Positions 7,299 through 16,146 of a DNA stretch of 64,000 nucleotides are shown in pieces (position 1 is the stretch's first letter; each line of letters begins with the position of its first letter). Position numbers and translations under genes: made by a program. The notes below the pieces were generated by a model. The model was not told where the DNA came from and ran no database searches. It saw nothing but the letters and a program-made list of their open reading frames with translations. The DNA is from Pseudonocardia sp. ICBG1293 (lineage in GTDB: Bacteria > Actinomycetota > Actinomycetes > Mycobacteriales > Pseudonocardiaceae): positions 62,001-126,000 of the forward strand of contig NZ_JAHLEL010000007.1 in NCBI RefSeq assembly GCF_020131355.1, in the 5' to 3' direction.

Positions 7299-8552
7299 GT
7301 GATCGACAGGGGCCGGGTGCTCGTCGTCGGAGGGTTCGGGACCGAGGTCGTGGACGCCCTGGCGCGGCACGGGGCGAGGTCCGTCCTGCTGCAGCGCGCG
7401 GGCGCGACGACGGAGGGACAACGACGCCTCGCGGAGGAGGTCGTGGAGCTGCCCGATCTCACCGACAGGTCGGCCGTGGCGGCCGCCTGCGCCGCCGTGC
7501 ACGAGCGCTCCCCGCTGAGCGCCGTACTGTCGCTCACGGAGTTCGGACTGGCCCCCGCCGCCGCGGTCGCCGCCGATCTGGGGCTGCCCACATTCCATTC
7601 CGAGGCCACCACGCAGGCATTGCGGGACAAATCCGAGATGCGCCGGATTCTGGCCGCGGCGGGCCAGGACATCGGTTTCTCCCGGGTGACGACACCGTCG
7701 GCCGCCGGCGCCGCCGCGGACGCCATCGGATACCCCGTCGTGGTGAAACCGTGCTCGTCGTGGGGGAGCCTGGCGGTCCGCCGCGCGAACGGCACCGACG
7801 AGGTGATCACCGCGGCCGAGGCGGTGCTGCAGGTGGCCGACGCCGTGCTCGTGGAGCGGTTCCTGGAGGGGACCGAGTACTCCGTCGAGGCGTTCAGCAC
7901 GGCCGGCGAGCACCAGGTCGTCGCGATCACCGGCAAGCGCGTGGCCGATCTGCTCGAGATGGGGCACGTGGTCCCGGCGCCGATCGCGCCGGACGTCGCG
8001 GCCGAGGTCGTCGCGGCCGTGCGGTCACTGCTCGACGTCGTCGGCGTGCGCGACGGCGCCACCCACACCGAGGTGATCGCCGGGCCCGGCGGGGTGCTTC
8101 CGGTCGAGTCGCACACCCGGGTGGGCGGCGACCGGATCCCGGAGCTGGTCCGGCTCGCGACCGGGGTGGACCTCTACGACCGCGCGGCGGCACGGGTGCT
8201 CGGTGTGCCGGCCGGGCCGCCGCCCGCACCGCCCCGGAGAGCAGCGGCGATCGCGTTCTTCCACGCCGCCCCGGGGACGGTCCGCTCCCTCGGCGGCACG
8301 GAGGACGCCCGTCGCGCCGACGGCGTCGTCGAGGTGGACCTCGCGGTGGCCCCCGGGGACGTGGTCCGCCCGCTGGCGCACTCGTTCGACCGGTGCGGTC
8401 ACGTGATCGCCGTCGGCGCCGATGCCGCCGAGGCCTCCGCCCGTGCCGAGCACGCCGCCGCACTGATCACCGTGCGGACCGACACCACCCGGGTGGCCGG
8501 GCCCGGCGAGCTGCGGGAACGACAGCGGAGACAGGCCGAGGGCCGGCGCTGA
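7299..8552 (+). CDS. ATP-grasp carboxylate-amine ligase (candidate peptide ligase of the phosphonate cluster)
   Basis: About 417 residues with the ATP-grasp fold. An N-terminal Rossmann-like VLVVGGFGTEVVDALARHG is followed by ATP-binding YPVVVKPCSSWGSLAVRR, VLVERFLEGTEYSVEAFS and the metal-binding HTEVIAGPGGVLPVESHTRVGGD, then ATGVDLYDRAAARVLG as in biotin-carboxylase/carbamoyl-phosphate-synthetase-like ligases. Such ligases join amino acids in phosphonopeptide pathways (for example PnaB/PnaC), so joining a phosphonate amino acid to another amino acid is a reasonable guess. GTG 7299 was preferred because GGAG lies 8 nt upstream; GTG at 7296 or 7290 is possible. It is transcribed divergently from the pepM operon and closes the cluster against a convergent protease gene. 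Confidence 0.8.
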   Translation: MIDRGRVLVVGGFGTEVVDALARHGARSVLLQRAGATTEGQRRLAEEVVELPDLTDRSAVAAACAAVHERSPLSAVLSLTEFGLAPAAAVAADLGLPTFHSEATTQALRDKSEMRRILAAAGQDIGFSRVTTPSAAGAAADAIGYPVVVKPCSSWGSLAVRRANGTDEVITAAEAVLQVADAVLVERFLEGTEYSVEAFSTAGEHQVVAITGKRVADLLEMGHVVPAPIAPDVAAEVVAAVRSLLDVVGVRDGATHTEVIAGPGGVLPVESHTRVGGDRIPELVRLATGVDLYDRAAARVLGVPAGPPPAPPRRAAAIAFFHAAPGTVRSLGGTEDARRADGVVEVDLAVAPGDVVRPLAHSFDRCGHVIAVGADAAEASARAEHAAALITVRTDTTRVAGPGELRERQRRQAEGRR

Positions 8553-8553
8553 G

Positions 8554-8570
8554 CGCCGCCACCGGCGGTG
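8554..8570. terminator. Short hairpin between convergent genes
   Basis: CCGCC (8556-8560) pairs with GGCGG (8564-8568) around the loop ACC, extended by a G.T and a C-G pair. It lies in the 26-bp gap between the convergent ATP-grasp and protease genes. No T-tract is present, so a bidirectional terminator role is only plausible. Confidence 0.35.
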
Positions 8571-8578
8571 CCACGCCC

Positions 8579-9778
8579 CTACAGCCCGCCGGTCTGCAGC
8601 AGCCGGTCCGGGGTGCCGCCGGTCCCGCCGCCCTCGATCTTCCCGGGGACGGAGTTGTCGACGATCCGCTTCTTGACGGTGGTGGCCGGCGCGTCGCCGC
8701 GGGCCTGCTTGTAGAGCGCCGCCACCCCGACCGCGAACGGGGCGGCCATCGAGGTCCCGCTGTAGGAGGCGGTGCCGCCGCCCGGGACCGGCGCGACGAT
8801 CCGGGTGCCGGGTGCGTAGAGCGAGACGCAGCGACCGGTCGAGGAGTTCGAGGAACGCCGGTCCTCGATCGTGGAGTTGGCGACGACCAGGACGTCCTCG
8901 ACCGCCCGGGGCAGTGCGGTGCAGTCGTCGCCACCGGTGTTGCCGGCCGAGGAGGCCGCGAACACCCCGGAGTCGATCATGCGCTGGACGGCCTGCCGGA
9001 GCATCGGCGAGCCGCCGTAGCTCCACGACATCACCGCGACCGACGGGCCGCGCTTGTTCTGCACCACCCAGTCCAGCCCGGCGAGCAGCGACGACAACGT
9101 CCCGGTGCCGTTGCAGTCGAGCACCTTCACCGCGCGCACGGTCGCGCCCGGGGCCACGCCGTAGTCCTTCGACGCCGCGATCCCGGCGACGACGGTGCCG
9201 TGCCCGTCGCAGTCGGAGTCGGTCCGGTCGATGGTGTTGACCTCCTGCTTCGCCCGGCCCCCGAACTGCGGGTGGCCCGCGTCGACGCCGGTGTCGAGGA
9301 CGAACACGTCCACGCCGGCGCCAGTGGCGGTGTGCCGGTACTGCCCGTCCAGCGGCAGGTCCGGCTGGTCGATGCGGTCGAGACCCCAGTTGCCCGGCGC
9401 CTGCTCGGCCCCGGCGGGCGGCGCGACGGGCGCGTCCTGGTGGACGGCCTGCGGATCGAGCGGGGTGATCTGCCGGTCCTCCTCCACCCCGACCACGCCG
9501 GGCCGGTCACGCAGCTCGGTCGCCTGCGCGGGGGTGAGGTCCGCGGCGAAGCCGTGCACCACGCTGTCGAACGTGACCTTCGGCTCCACGCCCACTGCCT
9601 CCGCGGCGGCCCGCGTCTGCCCGGCCGTCGCGGTCTGCACCAGGTAGCCGGCGGGCGCGGACGGCGCGGACGGCACCGACACGGCGGCGGACGCCGACGG
9701 CGCGAGAGGTACACCGAGCGCGACCGCCAGGACACCGGCAGTGACCAGTCGGGCGGCGCGGGGACGCATGGGGCTCAC
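8579..9778 (-). CDS. Secreted S8 family subtilisin-like serine protease
   Basis: A 399-residue extracellular protease. It has a signal peptide (MRPRAARLVTAGVLAVAL, cleavage near PSASA), an inhibitor I9-type propeptide over roughly residues 35-115 ending VVGVEEDRQI, and a proteinase-K-like catalytic domain. The triad is Asp in VFVLDTGVDAGHP, His in DCDGHGTVVAG and Ser in YSGTSMAAPFAVG, with the oxyanion Asn region ASSAGNTGG. The GTG start at 9778 gives MSPM before the signal; ATG 9769 is an equally good start. There is no cell-wall anchor or P-domain. It is a single gene, convergent with the ATP-grasp ligase, and probably unrelated to phosphonate synthesis. Confidence 0.92.
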   Translation of the reverse strand: MSPMRPRAARLVTAGVLAVALGVPLAPSASAAVSVPSAPSAPAGYLVQTATAGQTRAAAEAVGVEPKVTFDSVVHGFAADLTPAQATELRDRPGVVGVEEDRQITPLDPQAVHQDAPVAPPAGAEQAPGNWGLDRIDQPDLPLDGQYRHTATGAGVDVFVLDTGVDAGHPQFGGRAKQEVNTIDRTDSDCDGHGTVVAGIAASKDYGVAPGATVRAVKVLDCNGTGTLSSLLAGLDWVVQNKRGPSVAVMSWSYGGSPMLRQAVQRMIDSGVFAASSAGNTGGDDCTALPRAVEDVLVVANSTIEDRRSSNSSTGRCVSLYAPGTRIVAPVPGGGTASYSGTSMAAPFAVGVAALYKQARGDAPATTVKKRIVDNSVPGKIEGGGTGGTPDRLLQTGGL

Positions 9779-9953
9779 AGACAGCGACGCTATGCGCCTG
9801 TGACGCCTGGTGCGAGAGACACGATGGTGGTCCGGGTGACACCTGGGACCACCCGGGTGACGGAGCGTTTCGGCACCGGCGGTGCGGGGACCACCCGCCG
9901 CCCGGGGTGTGACAGGCCCGCGACCTGCACGATCGGCGGATCGGCGGGCTCGT

Positions 9954-11069
9954 TCAGGCGTGCCGGCCGTGCACGGCGACCTCGGTCGCCTTCACCGCGA
10001 ACCACACCTCGTGACCGGGCTCGACACCCAGTTCGGCGACGGCGGCCGGGGTGACGTCGGCGGCCAGCCCCGACACCCAGTCCGGCCCCCCGGCGACCGG
10101 CGCGGCCCGCAGCCGGACGGTGTCCCCGCGCGGCTCCAGCGCGGCGATCCGGACCGGGAAGACGTTGCGCGGGCTGCCCGCCGGCCGGCTCGCGTGCACC
10201 GCCACCGCGGAGGGCGGGAACACCGCGACCGCGGGCTCCCCCTCGGCGACCTCGACCGCGCGACCGTGGATCCCGACCCCGTCGCTGGTCCGCACCCCGG
10301 CGCCCTCGGCGGTGCCCGGCACCAGGTCCAGGCCGGCGATCCGGGCGGAGAACGCGCTACGGGGACGGGCCAGCACGTCGCGGACCGGTCCCTGCTCGAC
10401 CACCCGGCCGCGGTCCAGCACGACGACCCGGTCGGCGAGCACCAGCGCGTCGAGCGCGTCGTGGGTGACCAGCAGCGCGGTCTGCTTGCCGTCGGCGATG
10501 ACCCGGCGCAGCAGGGTGCGCATGGCAGGGGTGGCGTCGACGTCGAGCGCGGCCAGCGGCTCGTCGAGCAGCAGCAGTCCCGGCCGGGGCGCCAGCGCGC
10601 GGGCCAGCGCGACCCGCTGCTGCTGGCCGCCGGAGAGCTGCGCGGGGCGCCGGGCGGCGAGCTCGCCGACGCCGACGTCGTCGAGCAGGCCGCGGGCCCT
10701 GGCGTCGGCCGCGGCGCGCGGGGTCCCCTGGGCCCGCGGCCCGAAGGCCACGTTGGCCAGCGCCGACAGGTGCGGGAACAGCAGCGGCTCCTGGGCGAGC
10801 AGACCGACACCGCGCCGGTGCGGCGGCACGAAGGTCCCGTCGGCGGTGTCGAGCAGCGTCCGACCGTCGACGCGCAGGTGCCCGGAGTCCGGGCGCAGCA
10901 GACCGGACAGGACGCCGAGCACGGTGGACTTGCCCGCACCGTTCGGGCCCAGCACCGCGAGCACCTCCCCCGCGCCGACCGTCAGCTCCAGGTCCAGTGC
11001 GAACCCGTCGCGCTCCAGCCGCGCCCTCATGTCCACACCGAGCTCCACCGTGTCGCCGCCGCTGCTCAT
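9954..11069 (-). CDS. modC: Molybdate ABC transporter ATP-binding protein
   Basis: A 371-residue ABC ATPase. Walker A is GPNGAGKST, the signature is LSGGQQQRVALARALA and Walker B is LLLLDEPLAALD, followed by the H-loop LLVTHDALDAL. The C-terminal 120 residues or so form a TOBE/mop-like domain (VFPVRIAALEPRGDTVRLRA) that binds oxyanion in ModC. ATG 11069 overlaps the permease stop by 4 nt. It is the last gene of the regulator-permease-ATPase operon. Tungstate or sulfate import is an alternative, but a ModE-like TOBE regulator and nearby moaA/moaD favour molybdate. Confidence 0.88.
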   Translation of the reverse strand: MSSGGDTVELGVDMRARLERDGFALDLELTVGAGEVLAVLGPNGAGKSTVLGVLSGLLRPDSGHLRVDGRTLLDTADGTFVPPHRRGVGLLAQEPLLFPHLSALANVAFGPRAQGTPRAAADARARGLLDDVGVGELAARRPAQLSGGQQQRVALARALAPRPGLLLLDEPLAALDVDATPAMRTLLRRVIADGKQTALLVTHDALDALVLADRVVVLDRGRVVEQGPVRDVLARPRSAFSARIAGLDLVPGTAEGAGVRTSDGVGIHGRAVEVAEGEPAVAVFPPSAVAVHASRPAGSPRNVFPVRIAALEPRGDTVRLRAAPVAGGPDWVSGLAADVTPAAVAELGVEPGHEVWFAVKATEVAVHGRHA

Positions 11070-11938
11070 CCGCGGCCGTCCAGCCCGCGCGGGCGACCGA
11101 CGACGATCACGACCAGCGACACGACGACGAGCAGCAGCGACAGCGCCACGGCCCCGGCGACGTCGGTCTCGCCCTGCAGGTAGACCAGCAGCGGCAGGGT
11201 CCGGGTGGTGCCCTCCAGGCTGCCGGCGAACGCGATCGTGGCCCCGAACTCGCCCATGCAGCGGGCGAAGGCCAGCACCAGTCCGGACGCCAGGCCGGGC
11301 AGCACCAGCGGCACCGTCACCCGGCGGAAGGCCAGCCCCGGCGAGGCGCCGAGGGTGGCCGCGGTCGCCTCGTAGCGCTCCCCCGCGGTCCGCAGGGCGC
11401 CCTCCAGCGACACGATGAGGAACGGCATCGCGACGAAGGTCTGCGCCAGGACCACCGCCGCGGTGGAGAACGGGATGAAGATCCCGAACACGGTGTCCAG
11501 CCCCTGCCCGAGCAGGCCGTTCGCACCGAGCAGGAACAGCAGCGAGAGTCCCCCGACGACCGGCGGCAGCACCAGCGGGAGCAGCACGACCGAGCGGATC
11601 CCGCGCATCAGGCGGGGCAGCCGGTTGATCCGGCCCCGGGCCAGGACCACCGCGAGCGGGCCGCCGAGCAGCAGGCACAGCGTCGTGGAGATCGCCGCGG
11701 TGAGCAGCGACAGGCGCAGCGCCGACAGCGCGGCCTCGCTGGTGAGCAGGCGGGGGGTCTGCGCCCAGTCGGCCTCCCACAGCAGGCCGAGCACCGGGAG
11801 CGCGATCACCAGGAACCCGATGCCCGCCGGGAGCCACATCCACACCGGCAGGCCGACGCCGGTGCCGTGGCGGTCGGCCGCACCCTCGCGACGCCGGGTC
11901 GGGGCCGGCGCGCGGGCGGTGCCGGCCCCGGGCGTCAC
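11066..11938 (-). CDS. modB: Molybdate ABC transporter permease
   Basis: About 290 residues with several hydrophobic helices. The EAA-type loop is in EATAATLGASPGLAFRRVTVPLVLPGLASG, followed by FARCMGEFGATIAFAGS, a sequence characteristic of ModB/CysT permeases. GTG 11938 overlaps the stop of the upstream HTH-TOBE gene by 4 nt and the gene overlaps modC at its end. A longer N-terminus is open, but the coupled GTG is better supported. No substrate-binding protein gene (modA) is present between the regulator and this gene. Confidence 0.88.
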   Translation of the reverse strand: MTPGAGTARAPAPTRRREGAADRHGTGVGLPVWMWLPAGIGFLVIALPVLGLLWEADWAQTPRLLTSEAALSALRLSLLTAAISTTLCLLLGGPLAVVLARGRINRLPRLMRGIRSVVLLPLVLPPVVGGLSLLFLLGANGLLGQGLDTVFGIFIPFSTAAVVLAQTFVAMPFLIVSLEGALRTAGERYEATAATLGASPGLAFRRVTVPLVLPGLASGLVLAFARCMGEFGATIAFAGSLEGTTRTLPLLVYLQGETDVAGAVALSLLLVVVSLVVIVVGRPRGLDGRG

Positions 11939-12339
11939 AGGTGCCCGCCGGGCGTCTCCACCACCACGTTCGTCGACTTGATCACGGCCACCGCGAGCGC
12001 CCCGGGTTCCAGGCCGAGGTCGCGCACGGCCTCGCTGCTCATCAGCGACACCACGCGGTGCGGGCCGCACTGCATCTCGACCTGGGCCATCACCGTGTCG
12101 GCGAGCACCGAGGTGACCAGGCCGACCATCCGGTTGCGGGCCGAGCGCTGCACCACCGAGGGGTCCGGCGGGGCGGTCGCGTGGTCGCGGGCGAACTCGG
12201 CGAGCGCGGCGCCGTCGATGACCTTGCGGTTCGAGGCGTCGGCCTGCACCGGCAGCGTCCCCGCGTCCACCCAGCGGCGGACGGTGTCGTCGCTGACGCC
12301 CAGCAGTCGGGCGGCCTCGGAGATCCTGAAGTGCGGCAC
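11935..12339 (-). CDS. HTH-TOBE molybdenum-binding transcriptional regulator
   Basis: A 134-residue protein with an N-terminal excisionase/MerR-like helix-turn-helix ([27 protein letters not shown], residues 4-31) and a C-terminal TOBE/mop domain ([20 protein letters not shown], then [21 protein letters not shown]). This architecture occurs as an actinobacterial counterpart of ModE, sensing molybdate and controlling the mod operon. GTG 12339 begins VPHFRISE right before the HTH. It is first in the operon with modB and modC, divergent from the acyl-CoA dehydrogenase across 80 bp, so it probably controls its own operon. Confidence 0.85.
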   Translation of the reverse strand: MPHFRISEAARLLGVSDDTVRRWVDAGTLPVQADASNRKVIDGAALAEFARDHATAPPDPSVVQRSARNRMVGLVTSVLADTVMAQVEMQCGPHRVVSLMSSEAVRDLGLEPGALAVAVIKSTNVVVETPGGHL

Positions 12340-12419
12340 GACCCGGATACTATGGTCGCGCCTGCGGTGGTGCCACGGCGCGTCTCCCACCAGGACCGAG
12401 TTCGTGGTCTGATCGCCGG

Positions 12420-13628
12420 GTGGACTTCGCACCCAGCGCCGTGGCGGCCGACTACACCGCGCGCATGCGCGCCTTCCTGGACGAGGAGATCCTCCCGGCC
12501 GAGGCCTCCTACGACGCGTTCCGCGCCGAGCGACGCGGCACCCCCCAGGAGTGGGACCTGCCCCCGGTGGTCGAGGAGCTGAAGACCGAGGCCCTCGGGC
12601 GCGGCCTGTGGAACCTGTTCCTGCCGGACGTCTCGGGCCTGTCGAACCTGGAGTACGCGCCGGTCGCGGAGGTCTCCGGCTGGTCCCCGGTCATCGCGCC
12701 CGAGGTGATCAACTGCCAGGCGCCGGACACCGGCAACATGGAGATCCTGCACCTGTTCGGCACCGACGAGCAGAAGCAGCAGTGGCTGGAGCCGCTGCTC
12801 GACGGCGAGATCCGCTCGGCGTTCGCGATGACCGAGCCGGACGTGGCGTCCTCGGACGCCACGAACATCGAGACCCGGATCCGGCGCGACGGCGACGACT
12901 ACGTCGTCGACGGCCGCAAGTGGTGGATCTCCGGTGCCGCCGACGAGCGCTGCCGGATCTTCATCGTCATGGGCAAGACCGACCCGGACGCCTCGACCCA
13001 CCGGCAGCAGTCGATGATCCTGGTCCCGCGCGACACCCCGGGGCTGACGATCGAGCGGCACCTGCCGACCTTCGGCTACCAGGACCAGCACGGGCACTCC
13101 GAGCTGCATCTGGACGGTGTGCGGGTGCCGGCGACGAACCTGCTCGGCGAGGAGGGCGGCGGCTTCGCAATCGCCCAGGCCCGGCTCGGGCCGGGGCGCA
13201 TCCACCACTGCATGCGGCTGATCGGCATGGCCGAGCGCGCGCTGCACCTGATGACCGAGCGCGCGCAGGCCCGGGTCGCCTTCGGCAAGCCGCTGGCCGA
13301 GCAGGGCGTGGTGCGCGAGCAGATCGCGCTGTGCCGCATGGAGATCGAACAGGCCCGGCTGCTGACGCTGAAGACGGCCTGGCTGATCGACGCCTACGGT
13401 GCGAAGGGCGCGGCCACCGAGATCGCCGCGATCAAGGTCGTCGTACCGCGGATGGCGTGCGCCGTGATCGACCGGGCGATGCAGGTGCACGGCGGCGCCG
13501 CCATGAGCGACGACACCCCGCTGGCCTACTTCTACGCCTGGGCCCGCGCCCTGCGCTTCGCCGACGGACCGGACGAGGTGCACATCCGGTCCGTCGCCCG
13601 GCAGGAGCTCAAGGCCCACCGGTCCTAG
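12420..13628 (+). CDS. Acyl-CoA dehydrogenase family protein
   Basis: A 402-residue flavoprotein. [20 protein letters not shown] matches the FAD/substrate-binding signature, [11 protein letters not shown] the middle beta domain, and [20 protein letters not shown] plus [35 protein letters not shown] the C-terminal helical domain. It resembles the ACAD10/11-like subgroup with the long HGG(A)..DGPDEVH ending. Substrate is unknown. GTG 12420 gives [12 protein letters not shown]. It is a single gene, and the flanks do not suggest a fatty-acid operon. Confidence 0.88.
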   Translation: MDFAPSAVAADYTARMRAFLDEEILPAEASYDAFRAERRGTPQEWDLPPVVEELKTEALGRGLWNLFLPDVSGLSNLEYAPVAEVSGWSPVIAPEVINCQAPDTGNMEILHLFGTDEQKQQWLEPLLDGEIRSAFAMTEPDVASSDATNIETRIRRDGDDYVVDGRKWWISGAADERCRIFIVMGKTDPDASTHRQQSMILVPRDTPGLTIERHLPTFGYQDQHGHSELHLDGVRVPATNLLGEEGGGFAIAQARLGPGRIHHCMRLIGMAERALHLMTERAQARVAFGKPLAEQGVVREQIALCRMEIEQARLLTLKTAWLIDAYGAKGAATEIAAIKVVVPRMACAVIDRAMQVHGGAAMSDDTPLAYFYAWARALRFADGPDEVHIRSVARQELKAHRS

Positions 13629-13655
13629 TCACGGTCCGCCGGCGACGCGGCGGGC

Positions 13656-13946
13656 TCAGACGTTGCGGGAGCGCAGGATCCAGTACTCGCCGATGCACCC
13701 GTCGGCCGCGGTGGGCGGGCATCCGGCGGTGCCCGCTCCCACCGAGTAGGTCTTCTCGCAGGTGAAGGTGAACCCGCTGAACGGTCCCCCGGCGGCGAGC
13801 TGCTGGCGCGAACCCTCGGCCTGGCAGGCGTCGTAGGAGGTGAACACGGGCGCGGGTGCCGCCGACGCGGCCGGGGCGACGACGACGGCGGCAGCCGCCG
13901 CGGCCAGCGCGGCGGGGACGAGCTTCGACAACATGGTCGACGACAT
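13656..13946 (-). CDS. Small secreted protein of unknown function
   Basis: 96 residues: a signal peptide (MSSTMLSKLVPAALAAAAAA, cleavage near ASA/APAP) and a mature part of about 67 residues with four cysteines (DACQAEG, FTCEKTY, TAGCPPT, DGCIGEYW), which could make two disulfides. ATG 13946 has an ideal ribosome-binding site (AGGAGGG, 7-8 nt upstream), so expression is likely. I do not recognise a family; the spacing resembles small secreted actinobacterial proteins. The gap upstream to moaA carries GACTAG at 14096 and again at 14111, but no other clear element. Confidence 0.72.
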   Translation of the reverse strand: MSSTMLSKLVPAALAAAAAAVVVAPAASAAPAPVFTSYDACQAEGSRQQLAAGGPFSGFTFTCEKTYSVGAGTAGCPPTAADGCIGEYWILRSRNV

Positions 13947-14229
13947 GGTGGTTCCCTCCTGTACGGCGACCGGCCACCGGGCGACCGGCCACCGGGTGAC
14001 CGGTCTGTTCGTCCTGGAGCCCGGGACGCTAGGAGGGACCCCTCGGGAGCCCTCCCGGGACCGCGGGCGGGACGTCTCGATGTCCCTGTCCTTTCGACTA
14101 GGTACAGGATGACTAGTTCCGCACCTGCGACAGCGTGGCCCCGGCCGCGTCCGCGGGTGCGGATCACGGTTCTGAGCTGCGGAAACCCGCCCTGGGCGGG
14201 CACGCACGACGGCGGCTAGCCTCGGGCCC

Positions 14230-15288
14230 ATGACCACCGAGCTCGGCCTGCCGTCGCTGCGGGGCGGCACGTCCCGGGACCCGGCCCGACCGGCCGACCC
14301 CCGCCTCGTCGACGGGTTCGGCCGGGTCGCGACCGACCTGCGGATCTCGCTCACCGACCGCTGCAACCTGCGCTGCACCTATTGCATGCCCGCCGAGGGC
14401 CTGGACTGGATGCCGCGCGAGGAGCAGCTGACCGACGCGGAGCTCAACCGGCTGATCGCGTTGGCGGTGCGCGACCTCGGGATCGAGGAGCTGCGCTTCA
14501 CCGGCGGCGAGCCCCTGCTGCGCAAGGGCCTGGAGGACATCTTCGGTGCCGCGTCGGCGCTGGAGCCCCGCCCGGACATCTCGCTCACCACCAACGGCAT
14601 CGGGCTGGCCCGGCGGGCCGGGGCCCTGGCGGCGTCCGGGGTGAACCGGCTCAACGTCTCGATGGACACCCTGCGCCCGGAGCGGTTCGCGCAGATCACC
14701 CGGCGCGACCGGCTCTCGGACGTCATCGACGGGATGGCCGCCGCCCAGGCCGCGGGCCTGGCCCCGGTGAAGATCAACGCGGTTCTGCTGCGCGGCGTGA
14801 ACGACGACGAGGCCGCCGACCTGCTCGAGTTCGCCCTGACCCACGGCTACCAGCTGCGGTTCATCGAGCAGATGCCGCTCGACGCCCAGCACGGCTGGCG
14901 CCGCACCGAGATGATCACCGCCGAGGAGATCCTGGCGCGGCTGGAGGAGCGCTTCGTGCTCACCCCGTCCGACGAGGACCGCGGTGGCGCGCCCGCCGAG
15001 CGGTTCGTGGTCGACGGGGGCCCCGCCACCGTCGGGGTGATCGCCTCGGTGACCCGCCCGTTCTGCGGGGCCTGCGACCGCACCCGTCTCACCGCCGACG
15101 GCCAGGTCCGCACCTGCCTGTTCGCCACCGGCGAGACCGACCTGCACGCCATGCTCCGCGGCGGCGCGACCGACGCCGAGATCGCCGACGTCTGGCGCGA
15201 CGCGATGTGGGGCAAGAAGGCGGGCCACGGCATCGACGACCCCGGATTCCTGCAGCCCGCGCGCCCCATGAGCGCGATCGGAGGATGA
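14230..15288 (+). CDS. moaA: GTP 3',8-cyclase (molybdenum cofactor biosynthesis)
   Basis: A 352-residue radical SAM enzyme that, with MoaC, turns GTP into cyclic pyranopterin monophosphate, the first step of molybdopterin synthesis. The N-terminal [4Fe-4S]-SAM cluster motif is CNLRCTYC in LTDRCNLRCTYCMPAEG. Next come RFTGGEPLLRKGLEDI and SMDTLRPERFAQITRRD. The C-terminal cluster cysteines are in TRPFCGACDRTRLTADGQVRTCLFA, and the protein ends in the double-glycine tail SAIGG needed for activity. The length is normal. Its stop overlaps moaD (ATGA). Confidence 0.96.
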   Translation: MTTELGLPSLRGGTSRDPARPADPRLVDGFGRVATDLRISLTDRCNLRCTYCMPAEGLDWMPREEQLTDAELNRLIALAVRDLGIEELRFTGGEPLLRKGLEDIFGAASALEPRPDISLTTNGIGLARRAGALAASGVNRLNVSMDTLRPERFAQITRRDRLSDVIDGMAAAQAAGLAPVKINAVLLRGVNDDEAADLLEFALTHGYQLRFIEQMPLDAQHGWRRTEMITAEEILARLEERFVLTPSDEDRGGAPAERFVVDGGPATVGVIASVTRPFCGACDRTRLTADGQVRTCLFATGETDLHAMLRGGATDAEIADVWRDAMWGKKAGHGIDDPGFLQPARPMSAIGG

Positions 15289-15563
15289 GCATGACCCTGT
15301 CCCTGGAGACCAGGACCCTCACCGTCCGGTACTTCGCAGCGGCCAAGGCCGCTGCGGGGACCGGCGAGGAGACCGTGGAGCTGCCCGACAGCGCGATTGT
15401 CGCCGACGCCGTCGCCGCCCTCGGCACCGCGCACGGCCCTGAGCTGGCGCAGGTGCTGCTGCGGTGCAGCTTCCTGCTCGACGAGGTGGCGGTGCGCGAC
15501 CGCTCCGCCGCGCTCGGCGGGGCGGCCACGCTCGACGTGCTGCCGCCGTTCGCCGGGGGCTGA
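15285..15563 (+). CDS. moaD: Molybdopterin synthase sulfur carrier subunit
   Basis: A 92-residue ubiquitin-like protein ending in the Gly-Gly tail (LPPFAGG) that is adenylated and thiocarboxylated to carry sulfur to MPT synthase. The core TVRYFAAAKAAAGTGEETVELPD and LLDEVAVRD is typical. ATG 15285 overlaps the moaA stop; ATG 15291 is an alternative. GGAG lies just upstream. MoaE, MoaC and MoeB are not in this window. Confidence 0.92.
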   Translation: MSMTLSLETRTLTVRYFAAAKAAAGTGEETVELPDSAIVADAVAALGTAHGPELAQVLLRCSFLLDEVAVRDRSAALGGAATLDVLPPFAGG

Positions 15564-15587
15564 GACCCGGCGCGTGCCCGGGGCGGC

Positions 15588-16049
15588 TCAGTCCTCGGGG
15601 ACGCTCACGACCCGGCCGGACGGGACCCCACCGGCGCAGCTCAGCACCACGCGGACGTCCGGGACGTCGTCGCCGTCGAAGACCACCTCGGCCGGACCGA
15701 TGTCGCTGTCGTCCTCGCGCTCCCAGCCCTGCGCGGGGTTGACCGACACGATCCTCGGCGTCGCGCCGTCGCAGCGGGCGAGGACGTTCCCCGCGCTCCC
15801 GGCCTGCACGACCACGGGCGGTGCCGCGGCGGGCGCCGGCCTCGGGGCGGGCGCCGGCGGCGCGGCCGTGGCGGTCTGCTGGGCCAGGCGGGCGTCCACC
15901 TGCTCGGCGCTCAGGGGCTGCGTCTGTGTGCCCGCCAGGTCGCTGCCGATGCTCCCGACGGCCGTCAGGCCCAGGAGCAGGGCACCGGCGGCCGCGGCGG
16001 TCCAGAGCACGATCTGCAGGACGGGGCGCGTCGGTCGTTCCACGCGCAC
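15588..16049 (-). CDS. Membrane-anchored exported protein of unknown function
   Basis: 153 residues: a short basic N-terminus, a hydrophobic helix (VLQIVLWTAAAAGALLLGL) that is a signal anchor, a Pro/Ala-rich spacer (PPAPAPRPAPAAAPP), and a C-terminal domain with two cysteines (ARCDG, VLSCAG) and an acidic loop EREDDSDIGP. No enzyme motif is seen. The GTG start at 16049 or 16043 is possible. It is divergent from the response regulator, about 100 bp away, so the phased repeats at 16069-16084 could control both. Confidence 0.65.
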   Translation of the reverse strand: MRVERPTRPVLQIVLWTAAAAGALLLGLTAVGSIGSDLAGTQTQPLSAEQVDARLAQQTATAAPPAPAPRPAPAAAPPVVVQAGSAGNVLARCDGATPRIVSVNPAQGWEREDDSDIGPAEVVFDGDDVPDVRVVLSCAGGVPSGRVVSVPED

Positions 16050-16068
16050 AGCATGCCCCGGACCCCGG

Positions 16069-16084
16069 TTAACGGATCCCTAAG
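16069..16084. promoter_or_regulatory. 11-bp-phased repeat upstream of the response regulator
   Basis: TTAAC (16069-16073) and CTAAG (16080-16084) start 11 bp apart, 63-78 bp before the response-regulator start. Related TTAGG/TTGGG repeats with the same period lie before both PepSY genes. OmpR-family regulators bind tandem sites about 10-11 bp apart, so this may be an autoregulatory site. Confidence 0.45.
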
Positions 16085-16146
16085 CCGACCACAAGCAACG
16101 GCCGGGCCCCCCACCGGCACGCCCGCGACGGATAGGTTCTCCCCCC

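Noticed and set aside
14047..14229. A molybdenum-cofactor riboswitch upstream of moaA
   Set aside because: No long paired leader with the expected layout is seen. Only short GC inverted repeats and a GACTAG direct repeat are present.
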